DNA of 44,393 nucleotides from NCBI GenBank assembly GCA_032718475.1, contig JAUCBJ010006481.1:1-44393 (forward strand), written 5' to 3'. Made by a program: the position numbers and the translations under genes. Below the pieces are notes generated by a model. That model saw only the letters and a program-made list of their open reading frames with translations. It was not told the DNA's origin and ran no database searches. Of this stretch, positions 30,471 to 40,191 are shown piece after piece. The stretch comes from Nemertoderma westbladi. Taxonomy: Eukaryota > Xenacoelomorpha > Nemertodermatida > Nemertodermatidae. The stretch's first letter is position 1, and each line of letters begins with the position of its first letter.

Positions 30471-31458
30471 ATCTAGGACACTTCCCCCCCGGACAGTTCC
30501 CCCCGCCCAAGTAGGACACTTCCCCCCGGACACTTCCCCCCCCCCGGACACTTCCCCCCCCCCCCCGGACACTCCCCCCCCCCCCCAACATTTTTATAGT
30601 CAAATTTTGTTTGTTTTTCTTTTTCTTGGGGGCTCCCGCCCCCAACACCCCCGCTTCTTTTCTTGGGGGCTATCGCCCCCAAACCCCGGCATTTCCCTGA
30701 GTGCCCGTGGAGAAAGACTTTAAGACCACTTTGAAATAATTGATTCATGTTTCTATCATCAGATAATAAATCGACTAAGCCTAAAGTAGGAGCTGCTTTG
30801 AATGTTAACCAAATTCATATAAAAATTACTACAATATTATATAATTCAACAAAATCCTATTAAAAATATTGCAAGTAACCAGGAAATTTAATATGTAGTG
30901 TGTATAATATCTATATAGTATGTATAGTAGTATGTATATCAATATGTAATGCTGAACACAGAATACAGGTCGACGCATGTCGATTTTACCCTGGAGAGGT
31001 ATAATTTTGATTGCAACAATAATATTCATCCCCATCTGCTACAATTTGAAGAAGACTATTACATAATAATACTAAAACAATAATAATGATAATATTAAAA
31101 CAATTAATTATTATAATTCTATAGTTAATAAAAACAGTATATCATTCGGGGGATGGAATTTATAGGTCATCTAATTAATTGTTTAAAGATTAGCAAACAA
31201 TACAATGTAATTGCATTGATAAAAACCATAAATAAAACTTGGATACAAAATATAAAATCGGGATGCAAAAGATCACTTTCTGAGCTAAGAAAGGAAAATT
31301 GGATACAACTTGTCTGTATACATGCGGTCCGTTTACCTTACTAAATGAAAAATACGAATGTGCGAAGTTAAGAACAGTCGGGGGGGAAGTGTCCGGGGGG
31401 GAAGTGTCTGGGGGGGAAGTGTCCGGGGGGGGAAGTGTCCGGGGGGGAAGTGTCCGAA
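30471..31458. repeat. Fold-back element with tandem-repeat arms
   Basis: The left arm (30478-30592) is about five tandem units of GGACACTTCCCCCC; the right arm (31380-31456) is about five units of GGGGGGAAGTGTCC, the exact reverse complement. The ~790 bp between is AT-rich and non-coding, apart from TCTTGGGGGCTnnCGCCCCCAA, a G/C palindrome repeated twice (30624-30685). Inverted arms made of short tandem repeats are the hallmark of fold-back elements. No target duplication can be set because the outer ends are ill-defined. Confidence 0.6.
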
Positions 31459-31622
31459 CACCCGATAACACCCTCCCATTGATTGCCTTACTACATCACC
31501 TCATAAACCTGCCTACCCTTGGCCTTGTTGGCCTTGACTCACCGGGGTGGATTGTCAGTCCACTTCCCGGCTGGCCCTATTGATTCATCCCCCCCCCCCC
31601 CCCAATATTATTTGTTGAAAGT

Positions 31623-31680
31623 GCTTAGCGGACTGGATCCGCTAACATCCTTGTTGCCATGGTTACAAGGTGGATGCTAA
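31623..31680. repeat. Two adjacent palindromes
   Basis: TTAGCGGA and TCCGCTAA pair perfectly around CTGGA. Next to it ATCCTTGT and ACAAGGTGGAT pair with one bulge around TGCCATGGTT. It may be the end of a small DNA transposon or non-autonomous repeat. Confidence 0.5.
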
Positions 31681-32095
31681 TCAATTTTAATGGAGTGATT
31701 ACTATAAATTAAGAGGGTGACCTGCACAATATATTTATTATGATTTTTGCGGATGGATAGCAAGTATTTTTAGCAATCGATGTTTTACAAAAATACTGTT
31801 ATTACACATAAAATGGAATTTGTATTCCGAGCCATGGCAACCGGCTTAATTGTGTAGCGAATTTTTTGAGGAGCAAGTGATTGTCAAATTCACCCAATTT
31901 TTGTGATTCATCTTACAAATTTTCATACTTTTATAAAAGTTTGTGCCTGTCGGCCATTTTCAAAGCATATGAAACATACTGAATGTTACATATGTAATAA
32001 TGACCACCAATCACTAATAATTGGCGGTAACAAACATACATATAAAACATATGCAAACATAAATAAATAAACGTAAATCACATAATTGAACTAAC
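31681..32095. other. Intron sequence, no gene seen
   Basis: AT-rich; it adjoins the donor of the copy 3 exon. Nothing else is seen. Confidence 0.4.
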
Positions 32096-32500
32096 CGAAC
32101 TTTCTGCATTGGATGTCACTGACAGATTCGCTGTAGATCACCTCACTGGAATCACCAGTGTCCCCAACCTGTAATTTCGTGATCGGCAGTAAATTCTTGT
32201 CATCAACAACAATTGTCTCGAGACATTCGGTAGAGCTCTGATGACAAGTTGTCGTCCTCCCGGTATTGAATACATGCTTGGTGGCATCGCGATCAGCAAA
32301 ACACAAATCATAGCTGGAGACGCCCTTAGATGAGAGCGTTATGGTTTGGGTGCAAATGTCTGCTTCTGATTCATCAATCAGCCGACGGACTTCCGCATCG
32401 CCCTGCTCATAACTCACGTGGATATCATATCCACACTTGGCTTCAGGTCCACTTGGTCCAACCTTCTCACTTACAAATGTCGCAGGAATGCTGAATCTCC
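32096..32500 (-). CDS. Internal exon: six-cysteine domain, copy 3
   Basis: A 405-bp exon of 135 codons, with phase-1 boundaries (acceptor ATAAAG before GGAGATTCAGC, donor AGTTCG followed by GTTAGT). It encodes KCGYDIHVSYEQGDAEV, then a variant segment RLIDESEADICTQ where copies 1 and 2 read DIIDRAxSCSQ, then the shared SYDLCFADRDATKHVF, TTCHQSSTECLETIVVDDKN and SESVSDIQC. It is the most distinct of the three copies and the first of them in transcript order. The ShKT exon lies about 2.8 kb upstream in the gene. A secreted or extracellular protein is inferred from cysteine content and exon phase only. Confidence 0.75.
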
Positions 32501-33174
32501 CTTTATGAATAAAATAATATGTAAACACAAACCGATGGAATAATCCTAACATAAATCGGATAAAAATATCAGTAGACTATTGAGCATGATGCAGACATGA
32601 ATAAATAAATATTAATACCAAATCACTTCAAAAACAGGCAGTGACCATCCTGTTAAAACGTAACCCTGGATAAATCTGATGTTTCTACTTAAAACGAAAG
32701 TGAACATAGAATATGCTTATGATACTCATGTTATATGCTTAGGATACTCATAATGATGCACCTGCATTTAAAGATATATCGCAAGTCATTCATGCATGAT
32801 ATAGGCGCAGAAAATAATTTGCAGTTTAAAAAGTTGCAATCAAGTTCAAAAATGAAACAAAATTAAAATTATCAGAATGGGGATCACCCATCCTGGAAAC
32901 ATTAAGCCCCCAGCACCCCCTCCTTTAATCACCTTGTTAAGTGAGGGGAGTGGGAACTGAGTTTAAATTTTTTTAAATTTTTGTTTTACATTTCATCTAG
33001 AATATACTTTTATGAAAATTCAAAATTTGAAAACCATTTAGCACAGGGTTTTTTTCTAAATCTGTTAGGGAAATTTATAAATTAAATTTGTGATTTCTAA
33101 ATTTTTTAAACTTGTTTAGAAATAATTCTAAGACTAAACATTGAAAATATATAAAATTTTACGAGAGTTTGAAA
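32501..33174. other. Intron sequence, no gene seen
   Basis: AT-rich, with no supported feature. Confidence 0.4.
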
Positions 33175-33775
33175 TTAATGCACAAATCTTAATCTGAGTT
33201 CATACAGGGTGGTTGATACAGGTGGTATTGTACCATAAAGCTCGGCATTTGACATGTGTTGTCTCCAACTGTAGTTTAGGGCTGCCATTAACAGTCTTGT
33301 GTAGCAACCATCAATTCGTTGTTCAGTAATCTCGTCAGTGATCAGTTCTCACCCCCATATAAACGTACACTTTCCACTGTGGCTCGCAAGAACTTAGTCT
33401 TCATGTGCCCGGGGAGGTCTGATTTCCAGAGGTATCGATTTTTGATAGGCGATGCATGCCTTTTTTGCTTACCTAGCTTCTATGTGTTTTTTGCTCCTCT
33501 CAATCCATGACCCAAGGTACTCGAAGTCGCCAACATTCTTTTGTTGATTATTATCAATGGTTGTCAAGTTTCCATCAACATTACAAGTCATAAATTCGGT
33601 ATTGTTAGCATTTATATGCAATCCAACCTCCATAGCAGCCCTCTCCACTTTATTTAGTAGAAGCTGTGCATCTGCTAGCGTATTAGAGAGCAGGGCGATG
33701 TCATCCGCAAAGTCGGTGTCTGTGACTGTAGTTGCCGAATGTTTCAGATAGTTTCTAGATAGTGATTCCTGATAG
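33175..33775 (-). pseudogene. RTE-like reverse transcriptase fragment, second family
   Basis: The minus-strand reading has TDTDFADDIALLSNTL (catalytic FADD), then LLNKVERAAMEVGLHIN, then VGDFEYLGSWIERSKK, a decayed stretch, and finally a segment matching the fragment at 3520-3935 (RQHMSNAELYGTIPPV). It has several frame breaks and ends abruptly near 33180. The nearest relative in the window is the 3520-3935 tail and not the 6024/27930 family. Confidence 0.75.
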
Positions 33776-33789
33776 TAACCATTTTAACT

Positions 33790-34055
33790 TCCAATTGAGG
33801 GAAAGGATACAGAGACGGCTTTTTATAAGAAAAAAGCAATGAGCGAAGATGATACAAATTGAGGGAAAGGAACAGATTACAGAGACGGCTTTTTCTAACC
33901 AAAACAATTAACGATGTTGTTGCCAATTGAGGGAATGAAGCAAGTTACAGAGAGGCTTTTTCTAACCAAAACAATAAACGATGTGGTTACCAATTCAGGG
34001 AAAGGAGCAAGTTAAAGAGACGGCTTTTTCGAAGAAAAACAACAAACGATTTTGT
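33790..34055. repeat. Tandem repeat, about 66-bp unit, four copies
   Basis: Each unit has CCAATTGAGGGAAAGGA, ACAGAGACGGCTTTTTCTAA and a purine-rich end (AAAACAATnAACGATGnnGTT). Copies differ by a few percent plus small indels. It lies just past the RT fragment, in an intron of the minus-strand gene. Confidence 0.85.
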
Positions 34056-34440
34056 TAACAGTATCGTACATAAAATTATTTTTTCCTATCTAGTTTATCT
34101 ATTCACTGGCGCTTATATCCTGTAATATAATATTAACCGGGAGTAAATGTTATATAATATGAAGTATTATCATTAAACAGTTTAATTCTGAATTGAACTT
34201 TTAATTTAACTATAAATATTCAATTAATATGCGGAACCAGCAGACACGTCAGTATTATTGAATAATTTAATTCCGAAGCCACTCATTGTTTCGCCCGCGT
34301 ATTAAACATATAACGTTCCTCGGACCTCATCACAGAATAATGTCGGTATTACGATATCATTCAAATAAATTGGAGTTGAGCTGTTAAAATCGGTTATATA
34401 TGCAACTTAAAACTGCCTGTTCAATAGAAGTGGATTAGGT
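34056..34440. other. Intron sequence, no gene seen
   Basis: AT-rich, with no supported feature. Confidence 0.4.
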
Positions 34441-34553
34441 GGGAGAGCAAATGTCAGGGGCAAGTGGCTGAACTGCTTTGCGCTCCTGATGAGGCCTGAT
34501 TCGCCGAAATGTACGTATAGCGCTGGTTCAACCCCTGGTGACGTGCTTTTTTT
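34441..34553 (+). repeat. Pol III-type SINE or tRNA-like pseudogene candidate
   Basis: TGGCTGAACTG at 34465-34475 fits the A-box consensus and GGTTCAACCCC at 34525-34535 fits the B box, 60 bases apart, and a T7 terminator follows at 34547-34553. Between them CTGATGAGGCCTGATTCGCC and GAAATGTACG resemble the terminal hairpin strings of some LINE/SINE tails. A normal tRNA cloverleaf cannot be drawn (the T stem is mispaired), so a tRNA-derived SINE is more likely than a tRNA gene. CAGGGG before the A box pairs with CCCCTG after the B box. Confidence 0.45.
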
Positions 34554-35293
34554 CAATTTCTGAACAAAAACCGTTATATTACATAATTATGATATCATTA
34601 CACAATGAGTTATTCATTAGCAATTGTTGTTTACCAATACATCATCTGGCATCTTGAAAATATATTGACAGCATGGAAGTCCGCGCATACAATACATACG
34701 TACACTTGAACGGCCGCAGTACAGCTGTCATAAAAAACATATTTTCTATTCGCGGATGTTGTTGGCTGTATCGGTTCCGTGGTTGGCCGTAACCGTTCCG
34801 TGGTGGGTTTGCCACATGGCGACTCGCTTTGAACAACTCGGCTTTTTTATGACGATCAATTGTTGAATTATTCCGGGACCAGTGTAGGTGTATACAGCAG
34901 AGACTCTGAGAGTCATATGGTGTCCGAACATGACAGAGTGTGCAATAGATGCCACGGCAGGCCAATTGTATATATCTATTAAGCCATGGACTTTCTTTTT
35001 AAATCGCGAAAAACAACGGCATTCGTAGTGAGTATGCGTATTAGTGATCCTACCTGTTGGATAAGGGAGACGACAGTCCACCGGCCAAGGTGGGCCGTGG
35101 GTAACACGGAGGGGGGGGGGGGGGGGGGGGGTGGGGGGTGGGGGGGAGCGGGGTAACATGAATGGTCGGGGGAGGGGTAACAGGAAAACATGGATTCAAC
35201 TGATGGTAGCTATGTATTAGACCTGTTCTTATGAAATTATAGCCTATGGTAATAAATATTAACAAGTAGGTGAATAACAAATTATAAACTAAC
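34554..35293. other. Intron sequence with a G-rich block
   Basis: Contains a doubled GGTTCCGTGGTTGGCCGT-like string near 34775-34805 and a long G-tract block at 35111-35151 with only a few interruptions. On either strand the frames across the G block are Pro- or Gly-runs and are not genes. Confidence 0.4.
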
Positions 35294-35410
35294 CTGGAAC
35301 GCATTCTTTACAAGACAATCTACAGCTCTTGAGCATGTATAATGGATTTGCCGTACATTGATCTCGGGCTGCCCAAGCGGGACAATCTGGATTTGTATCT
35401 TCACAAATTT
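35294..35410 (-). CDS. ShKT (SXC) domain exon
   Basis: A 117-bp, 39-codon exon on the minus strand, too short to show as a long frame. The acceptor is TTTTACAG before AAATTTGTG and the donor is TTCCAG followed by GTTAGT, phase 1 on both sides. It encodes ICEDTNPDCPAWAARDQC, then NPLYMLKSC, SCKEC and VP: six cysteines with the CPxWA, NPxYM and SCxxC signatures of the ShKT domain. The domain occurs in secreted or membrane-anchored extracellular proteins, often with enzymatic or other cysteine-rich modules, and sometimes as a potassium-channel-blocking peptide; nothing here points to a toxin. It shares strand and intron phase with the three six-cysteine exons downstream, so I place it in the same gene. 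Confidence 0.8.
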
Positions 35411-35962
35411 CTGTAAAATGAATTAAATACAGATCGTCAATTACCATAATAAATGTTTGAGTTAAAGCTAAAGTGTTCTTTGCGGTTTTAGTTTACTTAT
35501 TTTTGCTTGATTTAAGTTTAAAGTTCCATTTTTATTGATAAGGTTGAGGATAGTGGCCTAATATAGGTTGATTGTGGCCTGATATGGGTTGATTGCGACC
35601 TGATGCCATCTAGCGTCGTTATATATATATAGTCAACTTGACTTCAATGCCGAATTTGTAAGTCTAGGTGTTAGCGCATTTGACAAAAAATACGTTTTTA
35701 AACTCTATTTTATATATTTTGACTCTTTCCGATTGTTTAGTGGTTCACGTAAGAATGCGAGTAAAACACCCAGTCTGAAACACTGAAACGGTAATGGCGC
35801 TAGTGTACCTTCAATGGAAGGCCGTTCTAGTGAATCACTTTTTTTCCCTCTTCCCCACAATTGTATTGACTTTCTCAATGTTTCACTCAGTCTATAACGG
35901 TAATTGATCATCTATTATATTTCACTAATATACAGTACCGCGAGGGTGTGGTGGCACAATAT
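35411..35962. other. Intron sequence, no gene seen
   Basis: AT-rich. GGCCTGATATGGGTTGATTG-like strings occur twice near 35557-35600. It ends at the insertion site of the LTR element. Confidence 0.4.
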
Positions 35963-35967
35963 AATAA
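35963..35967. repeat. Left target-site duplication AATAA
   Basis: Five bases immediately before the 5' LTR, repeated at 42973-42977 immediately after the 3' LTR. A 5-bp duplication fits BEL/Pao and many other LTR integrases. Confidence 0.9.
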
Positions 35968-36496
35968 TGTTAGCTTATCCAATTCCGCTAACACAAACCC
36001 ATAGAGTGAGCCATAAAGCAATATTGGGAGCCTATTGTCAGCCCAGTAAACGGGGACAATAGGCCCCAAAGGAGACACACACAATAAGGGTCAGGGGTTA
36101 CTCCCCTGACAAGAGAGAGAACAGCAAGGGCGAAGGGAAGCACTTCAGAAGGGGGGCAAAGGGTGCCAACAGGGGTATCAACCAATCAGAGGGGGGAAAG
36201 GCATCGATTGAGTAGCAATAAGGCCACCGTGCAATATAACCAGTTACCAGTAATCATACCGGTCAGTTATTCAGTTTACTCAGTCAGATCAGTAGGGTGG
36301 AACGGGGACTTCTGTCACCGTCCGCTACCGCCATTATATATTACCTATTGTGTCATACTATATTATATCAACTGTCAGACTATTATACCTTTATACATAT
36401 TACCCAACATCAGAACTCTTTTACCTTTCACACACGGCGGGGACGCGTGGGCAGAAAACCCAAACGGATAAACCGGGATCCGTAGATCCCGTCACA
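35968..36496 (+). repeat. 5' LTR (529 bp)
   Basis: Starts TGTTAGC and ends CCCGTCACA. The first 26 bases hold a 7-bp inverted repeat, TGTTAGC and GCTAACA. A TATATATT string near 36333 could be a core promoter, with the R region after it. I saw no mismatch with the copy at 42444-42972. No TGG-type primer-binding site follows directly (the next bases are GTGACAGAACTAG), so the priming tRNA is not evident. Confidence 0.95.
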
Positions 36497-36556
36497 GTGA
36501 CAGAACTAGATCCGCCCAGCTGCCCTGATAGTGATAGACTGACACCAAAGACAAAG

Positions 36557-38347
36557 ATGAGCCGAATAGGAGAGAGAGAAACTACACCGCCGCGGACCCC
36601 GGACGACGATCTAACGATCCGCGAGGCCACGGCGAGACGATACGAACCCACGACGCCGGTCGATGCTACGCCGACCACGTCGACGCAGGTTGACGCCACG
36701 TCGATAACGAGCAACACGGCGAACCAAGATGTGGGGGGTCGTCTACAACCGGAGAGCGAGTCGAGGGAAGGAGACGAGAAGGGAGGAGAAGAGAAAGACG
36801 AGTCGACGCGGAGCGAGGGTCGACATACCGATGTCACCGGCCAGCCACAGGCCGAGGACGACGAACGGTCCACCGGAACGGCGACGGTGGGGCCGTCGGT
36901 ACGACGTCGGACCCGGAGAGACAGAGGAGAGGTCGGCGACGAGGACGTCGGGGTTTCTGATCGACTTCGACGGGCCTACAACGCGACCCGGGAACTACTA
37001 AAGGAGGCCAAGGAGGGGGCGAGGATAGACGAGGTCAGGATGACAAAGGGACTAGGTGAGTCGGACAGATACTTTGATCACCTAGTGTGTTCTGGGCAGA
37101 GAGAACTAGCAGAGTTGAGGGCGTGGGGAGTTGCCTTCGAACTGTTTAAACTATGGGAATGTGGGGGTATGGAACCTAGTGTAGTGTACATAGGGCCATA
37201 CTTAGTCGATGCCAGGGAAGTTATGTTAGTGGGTTGGGCGGGACCGCACGAGGGCGAATCCGAGGTTAGCTCCGAGGATTCGGTCTCGTCGGTCAGCGAG
37301 AACCCCGGAAAGCGGGGGAAAGTTAGTAGGACGGAGGGGCGACGGGAGTCCGTCGCAACCGGTAAGTCTGCTACATCCTCCGCAAAAGAAAGAAGGGTGC
37401 GGGAGATAAATCTGGCGTATGGAATAGAAGTGGCGGCGGCAGAGCAGAAAGAGTTAGAGAGGCGACTGAGTGAGGAAACCGCGTGGTTGGAGAGAGAAAG
37501 AGAGTGGGCAAAGGAAGAGAGAGAGAGAGTCGAGGAGTGTAGAGAGCGGGAGATGGGAGTAGAGAGCGAGTCGGCAAAGCGGTCTGAGATGCTTGCGAGA
37601 GAGAGGGCCGAGCGAAGTTTACGAAAGTGCATAAAGAAAGAGATAGAGATAGAGCGTGAGCGGGATGATTTGTGTGCCCAGATAGGGAGGCTTGCGCAAT
37701 ATCAAGCCAAACTTAAACGGCGCCGACTAGAACTGGCGCGGTTGGAAATGTCAGAGAGTGAGACCCCACTTATAAGCACCGAGCGAGAAAACCAGAACTG
37801 GTGTAGCCGTACGGGCGGGGGGGGTAATAGTAGTACGTTAGGAAATGTTAATATTAATAGTACCGTAGTAAATGACCCTAATCCCTTTATTACAGGAAAT
37901 AATATTTTACCCGGTAGTAGTAATTTAAGTTTAAATTTAAATAATTCTAATTTAAATAATTTAAATCTCGTTTCAAATTCTAATAATTTAATTGATTTAA
38001 CAAATAATATTGGGAATGGTGCTATTAATATGAGCGTGTCGGACGTGCATAGCCCGGCAGACGGTGGCCTGGTAGGCCACGTAGTTAGTAGGCAGGAGGT
38101 GGCAGGGCTGAGCCAACCCGACGGCGGCCTGGTAGGCCACGTAGTTAGTAGGCAGGAGGTAGCGGGGTTGAGCCAACCCGAAGTGGGCCTGATGGGCCAC
38201 GCAGTAGTAGAGAGAGAGGCGGGGGTGAATAGACCCAGCCGTAGTAGAGACAGTGCGTCGACTAGAGAGGGGTGTAGAGACGAAGTGAGAGATAGTGAAG
38301 TAAGATGTGGCGAGTGGGGGGGGGGCTACGAGCGCCCCACCACATAA
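36557..38347 (+). CDS. Gag-like protein, N-terminal part
   Basis: Starts at MSRIGERETTPPRTPDD, the first ATG after the LTR in this frame; 596 residues. Residues 1-150 are acidic and Thr/Ser/Glu-rich. A globular segment follows (about 150-245, with HLVCSGQRELAELRAWGVAF and YIGPYLVDAREVMLVGW), then a long Glu/Arg coiled coil (about 275-410). Next is an Asn/Leu-rich linker (NNSNLNNLNLVSNSNNLIDL) encoded by AT-rich DNA (37830-38030) that stands out from the GC-rich surroundings. Then come 2.5 copies of a 21-residue repeat (PDGGLVGHVVSRQEVAGLSQ). The frame ends within a G-tract unit and the rest of gag continues in the -1 frame. It should form the particle shell that packages element RNA. Confidence 0.8.
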   Translation: MSRIGERETTPPRTPDDDLTIREATARRYEPTTPVDATPTTSTQVDATSITSNTANQDVGGRLQPESESREGDEKGGEEKDESTRSEGRHTDVTGQPQAEDDERSTGTATVGPSVRRRTRRDRGEVGDEDVGVSDRLRRAYNATRELLKEAKEGARIDEVRMTKGLGESDRYFDHLVCSGQRELAELRAWGVAFELFKLWECGGMEPSVVYIGPYLVDAREVMLVGWAGPHEGESEVSSEDSVSSVSENPGKRGKVSRTEGRRESVATGKSATSSAKERRVREINLAYGIEVAAAEQKELERRLSEETAWLEREREWAKEERERVEECREREMGVESESAKRSEMLARERAERSLRKCIKKEIEIERERDDLCAQIGRLAQYQAKLKRRRLELARLEMSESETPLISTERENQNWCSRTGGGGNSSTLGNVNINSTVVNDPNPFITGNNILPGSSNLSLNLNNSNLNNLNLVSNSNNLIDLTNNIGNGAINMSVSDVHSPADGGLVGHVVSRQEVAGLSQPDGGLVGHVVSRQEVAGLSQPEVGLMGHAVVEREAGVNRPSRSRDSASTREGCRDEVRDSEVRCGEWGGGYERPTT

Positions 38348-40191
38348 GATTAGTGGCGAGAGAGGGGGGGGCAGAGAATGCCCCACAAGAGGGGTATAGA
38401 AGTGTAGTAAGAAATAGTGAAGTTAGAAGTGGCGGGTGGGGGGGGGCTACGGACACCCCACCGCGAGAGATTAGTAGAGAGAGAGGGGGGGCAGAGAGTG
38501 TCCCACAGCCGTCAGCGGATAATGCGAGGGCCGAAATAGGTAAACCGCAACAACCGGCGACGGAGAGTAATAGGGGGATTGCGAGTATCCCCAGCGGCGT
38601 GCGATCGAGCAGAGAGAGGCAGGTTGACGTCGCGAGAGGGCAGGCGAAGCGTCGAGCCCGACCAGAAGAGGGAAGAAGAACAGTGGAGTTTAACCGGGAG
38701 GTCGACGAGAGATCTCACGAGCCGGAATACTACACAGAAAAGAGAAGAAGAGAAGATAGTAGAAGAAGTGTCGCCACGAACGATAGCAGTGCGAGGACGG
38801 ATAACGGACCGTCGATAGTAGAGATGGAGTCAGGGAGCCAGTGGGGTCGAACTTCGGGAGATTGCCGTCGCCCCGGAGAAACGCACCGCACGCCAGGAGG
38901 GGTACAGGAGTACCAGTACGAAGAAGAGAACAGGAGAGGGGATCGAGGGGAAACTTCCCGACGGGATATAGCTGCCGATCGAGAGTACGGTAGTCGCGGG
39001 GAGATTCGAGATTCGCGAAGAATAAACTTCGGTTCGGAAGGGCACATGCAGACTGCAGGACATACTGTAGGCCTTACTGCACATACTATTATAGGCCATG
39101 CTGGGAGAGATAGAGTAGGCGATAGGGTAGCGCGAACGACGGGATTAAACCCGGAAGTCGCGGAGTACATACCGGTAGGTAGGCGAGAGGTAGGTAGGCC
39201 TATATCGGTACAGCAGCATGACTATAATACACAGGGACATAACATATATCCAGGGGAGGGGGGAGTTATTGGAGATAGACGTATGGGCCCCAATGTATTA
39301 ACATCAACCCCAGTACCAAACATACCGGCTGGGGGGGGACAGGGTGACATTCCCCCATCACAATATCGACAATATACCCCGATAGGAGCAAGAATATCGA
39401 ACTCCCTGGACGAGAGCAGGTCGTGCGGACAGTCACCACCACACGCGGCCATACAGGGGACTACCAGTCCACAGTTAGGTGGTAGCAGGGCCACACCGTG
39501 GCAGGGACAGAAAGAAAATAACACCAAAAATAAACACAATCCCAATATACCCAGTAGGCCGAGTCTAGACAACCAAAACAGTAAATCGGTACATATAAAC
39601 CTAAGCGCGATACGTGAAGGACTATACAGGAAACGTTATAATCCAGGATTCCAATGTCAATTACATCGGGACGGAACCCATAAGACCAGGAGTTGTAAGT
39701 ACTGGCAAGCGTTGCCCAAACGAGATCGTGTAGCCTACACAGACGCAAACGGACTATGTCACCGATGTGTGGTAAAAGGACACAGATCCGGAGAGTGTTG
39801 GAAAGGGAGAGGATGTGAAAGGACTAAACCAGGGGTAGAGAAGTCCATGAGCAAAGGAGTCGGGAAAGTAGAAGGAGGCGTGTTGCATACACACGCAGGG
39901 CTGACACAGTGCGGGGGGGCATTACATGGGCAGACACCGCGTATACCGAGGGACAAGCGGGGGTCGTCGAGGGCTCTAATGCCAGCGCACATACGAAGGG
40001 GGAGGCCAGCAAAGGTGGCACCGAAGAGAGTGTGGCGAAGAGTTAGAGGACGTATAGGAGGGCAGCAGGAGAGTGCCTACCGGAAGAAGGGGCACGTGAG
40101 AGTTTTTAGTCGTCCAAAGTTTTGGACTGAGGGGGGTGGGAATGAGGGCGAGACGCCCTTCCCACGCACAAAATATAAAATAATTATTTAA
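38327..40191 (+). CDS. Gag-like protein, C-terminal part with zinc knuckle
   Basis: Continues gag in a different frame. The boundary is in two homologous ~120-bp units: unit 1 has G-tracts of 10 and 8 (38316-38325, 38364-38371), unit 2 has 9 and 7 (38438-38446, 38485-38491), and one G fewer in each tract of unit 1 would give one continuous frame. This can be two insertions, assembly error or ribosomal slippage. The protein is Arg/Glu/Gly-rich and disordered to about residue 430, then FQCQLHRDGTHKTRSC and CHRCVVKGHRSGEC (CX2CX4HX4C), which bind RNA. It ends with a ~130-residue basic tail whose DNA matches 18840-18990. No protease follows the knuckle, unlike the copies at 12-18 kb. Confidence 0.8.

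Noticed and set aside
34458-34553. Functional tRNA gene
   Set aside because: A and B boxes are present but the T stem and acceptor stem do not pair as a tRNA.
35046-35304. Pro-rich frames across the G/C block
   Set aside because: Translations of homopolymer tracts without other coding signals.
36163-36471. Frame within the 5' LTR (and its copy at 42639-42947)
   Set aside because: It lies inside the LTR, has no recognisable domain and appears twice only because the LTR does.
36497-36530. Primer-binding site for a tRNA after the 5' LTR
   Set aside because: The sequence starts GTGACAGAACTAG and not TGG, and I could not match it to a tRNA 3' end with any confidence.
36421-36873. Minus-strand Ser/Val-rich frames opposite gag
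   Set aside because: Antisense shadows of the GC-rich gag frame without features of their own.
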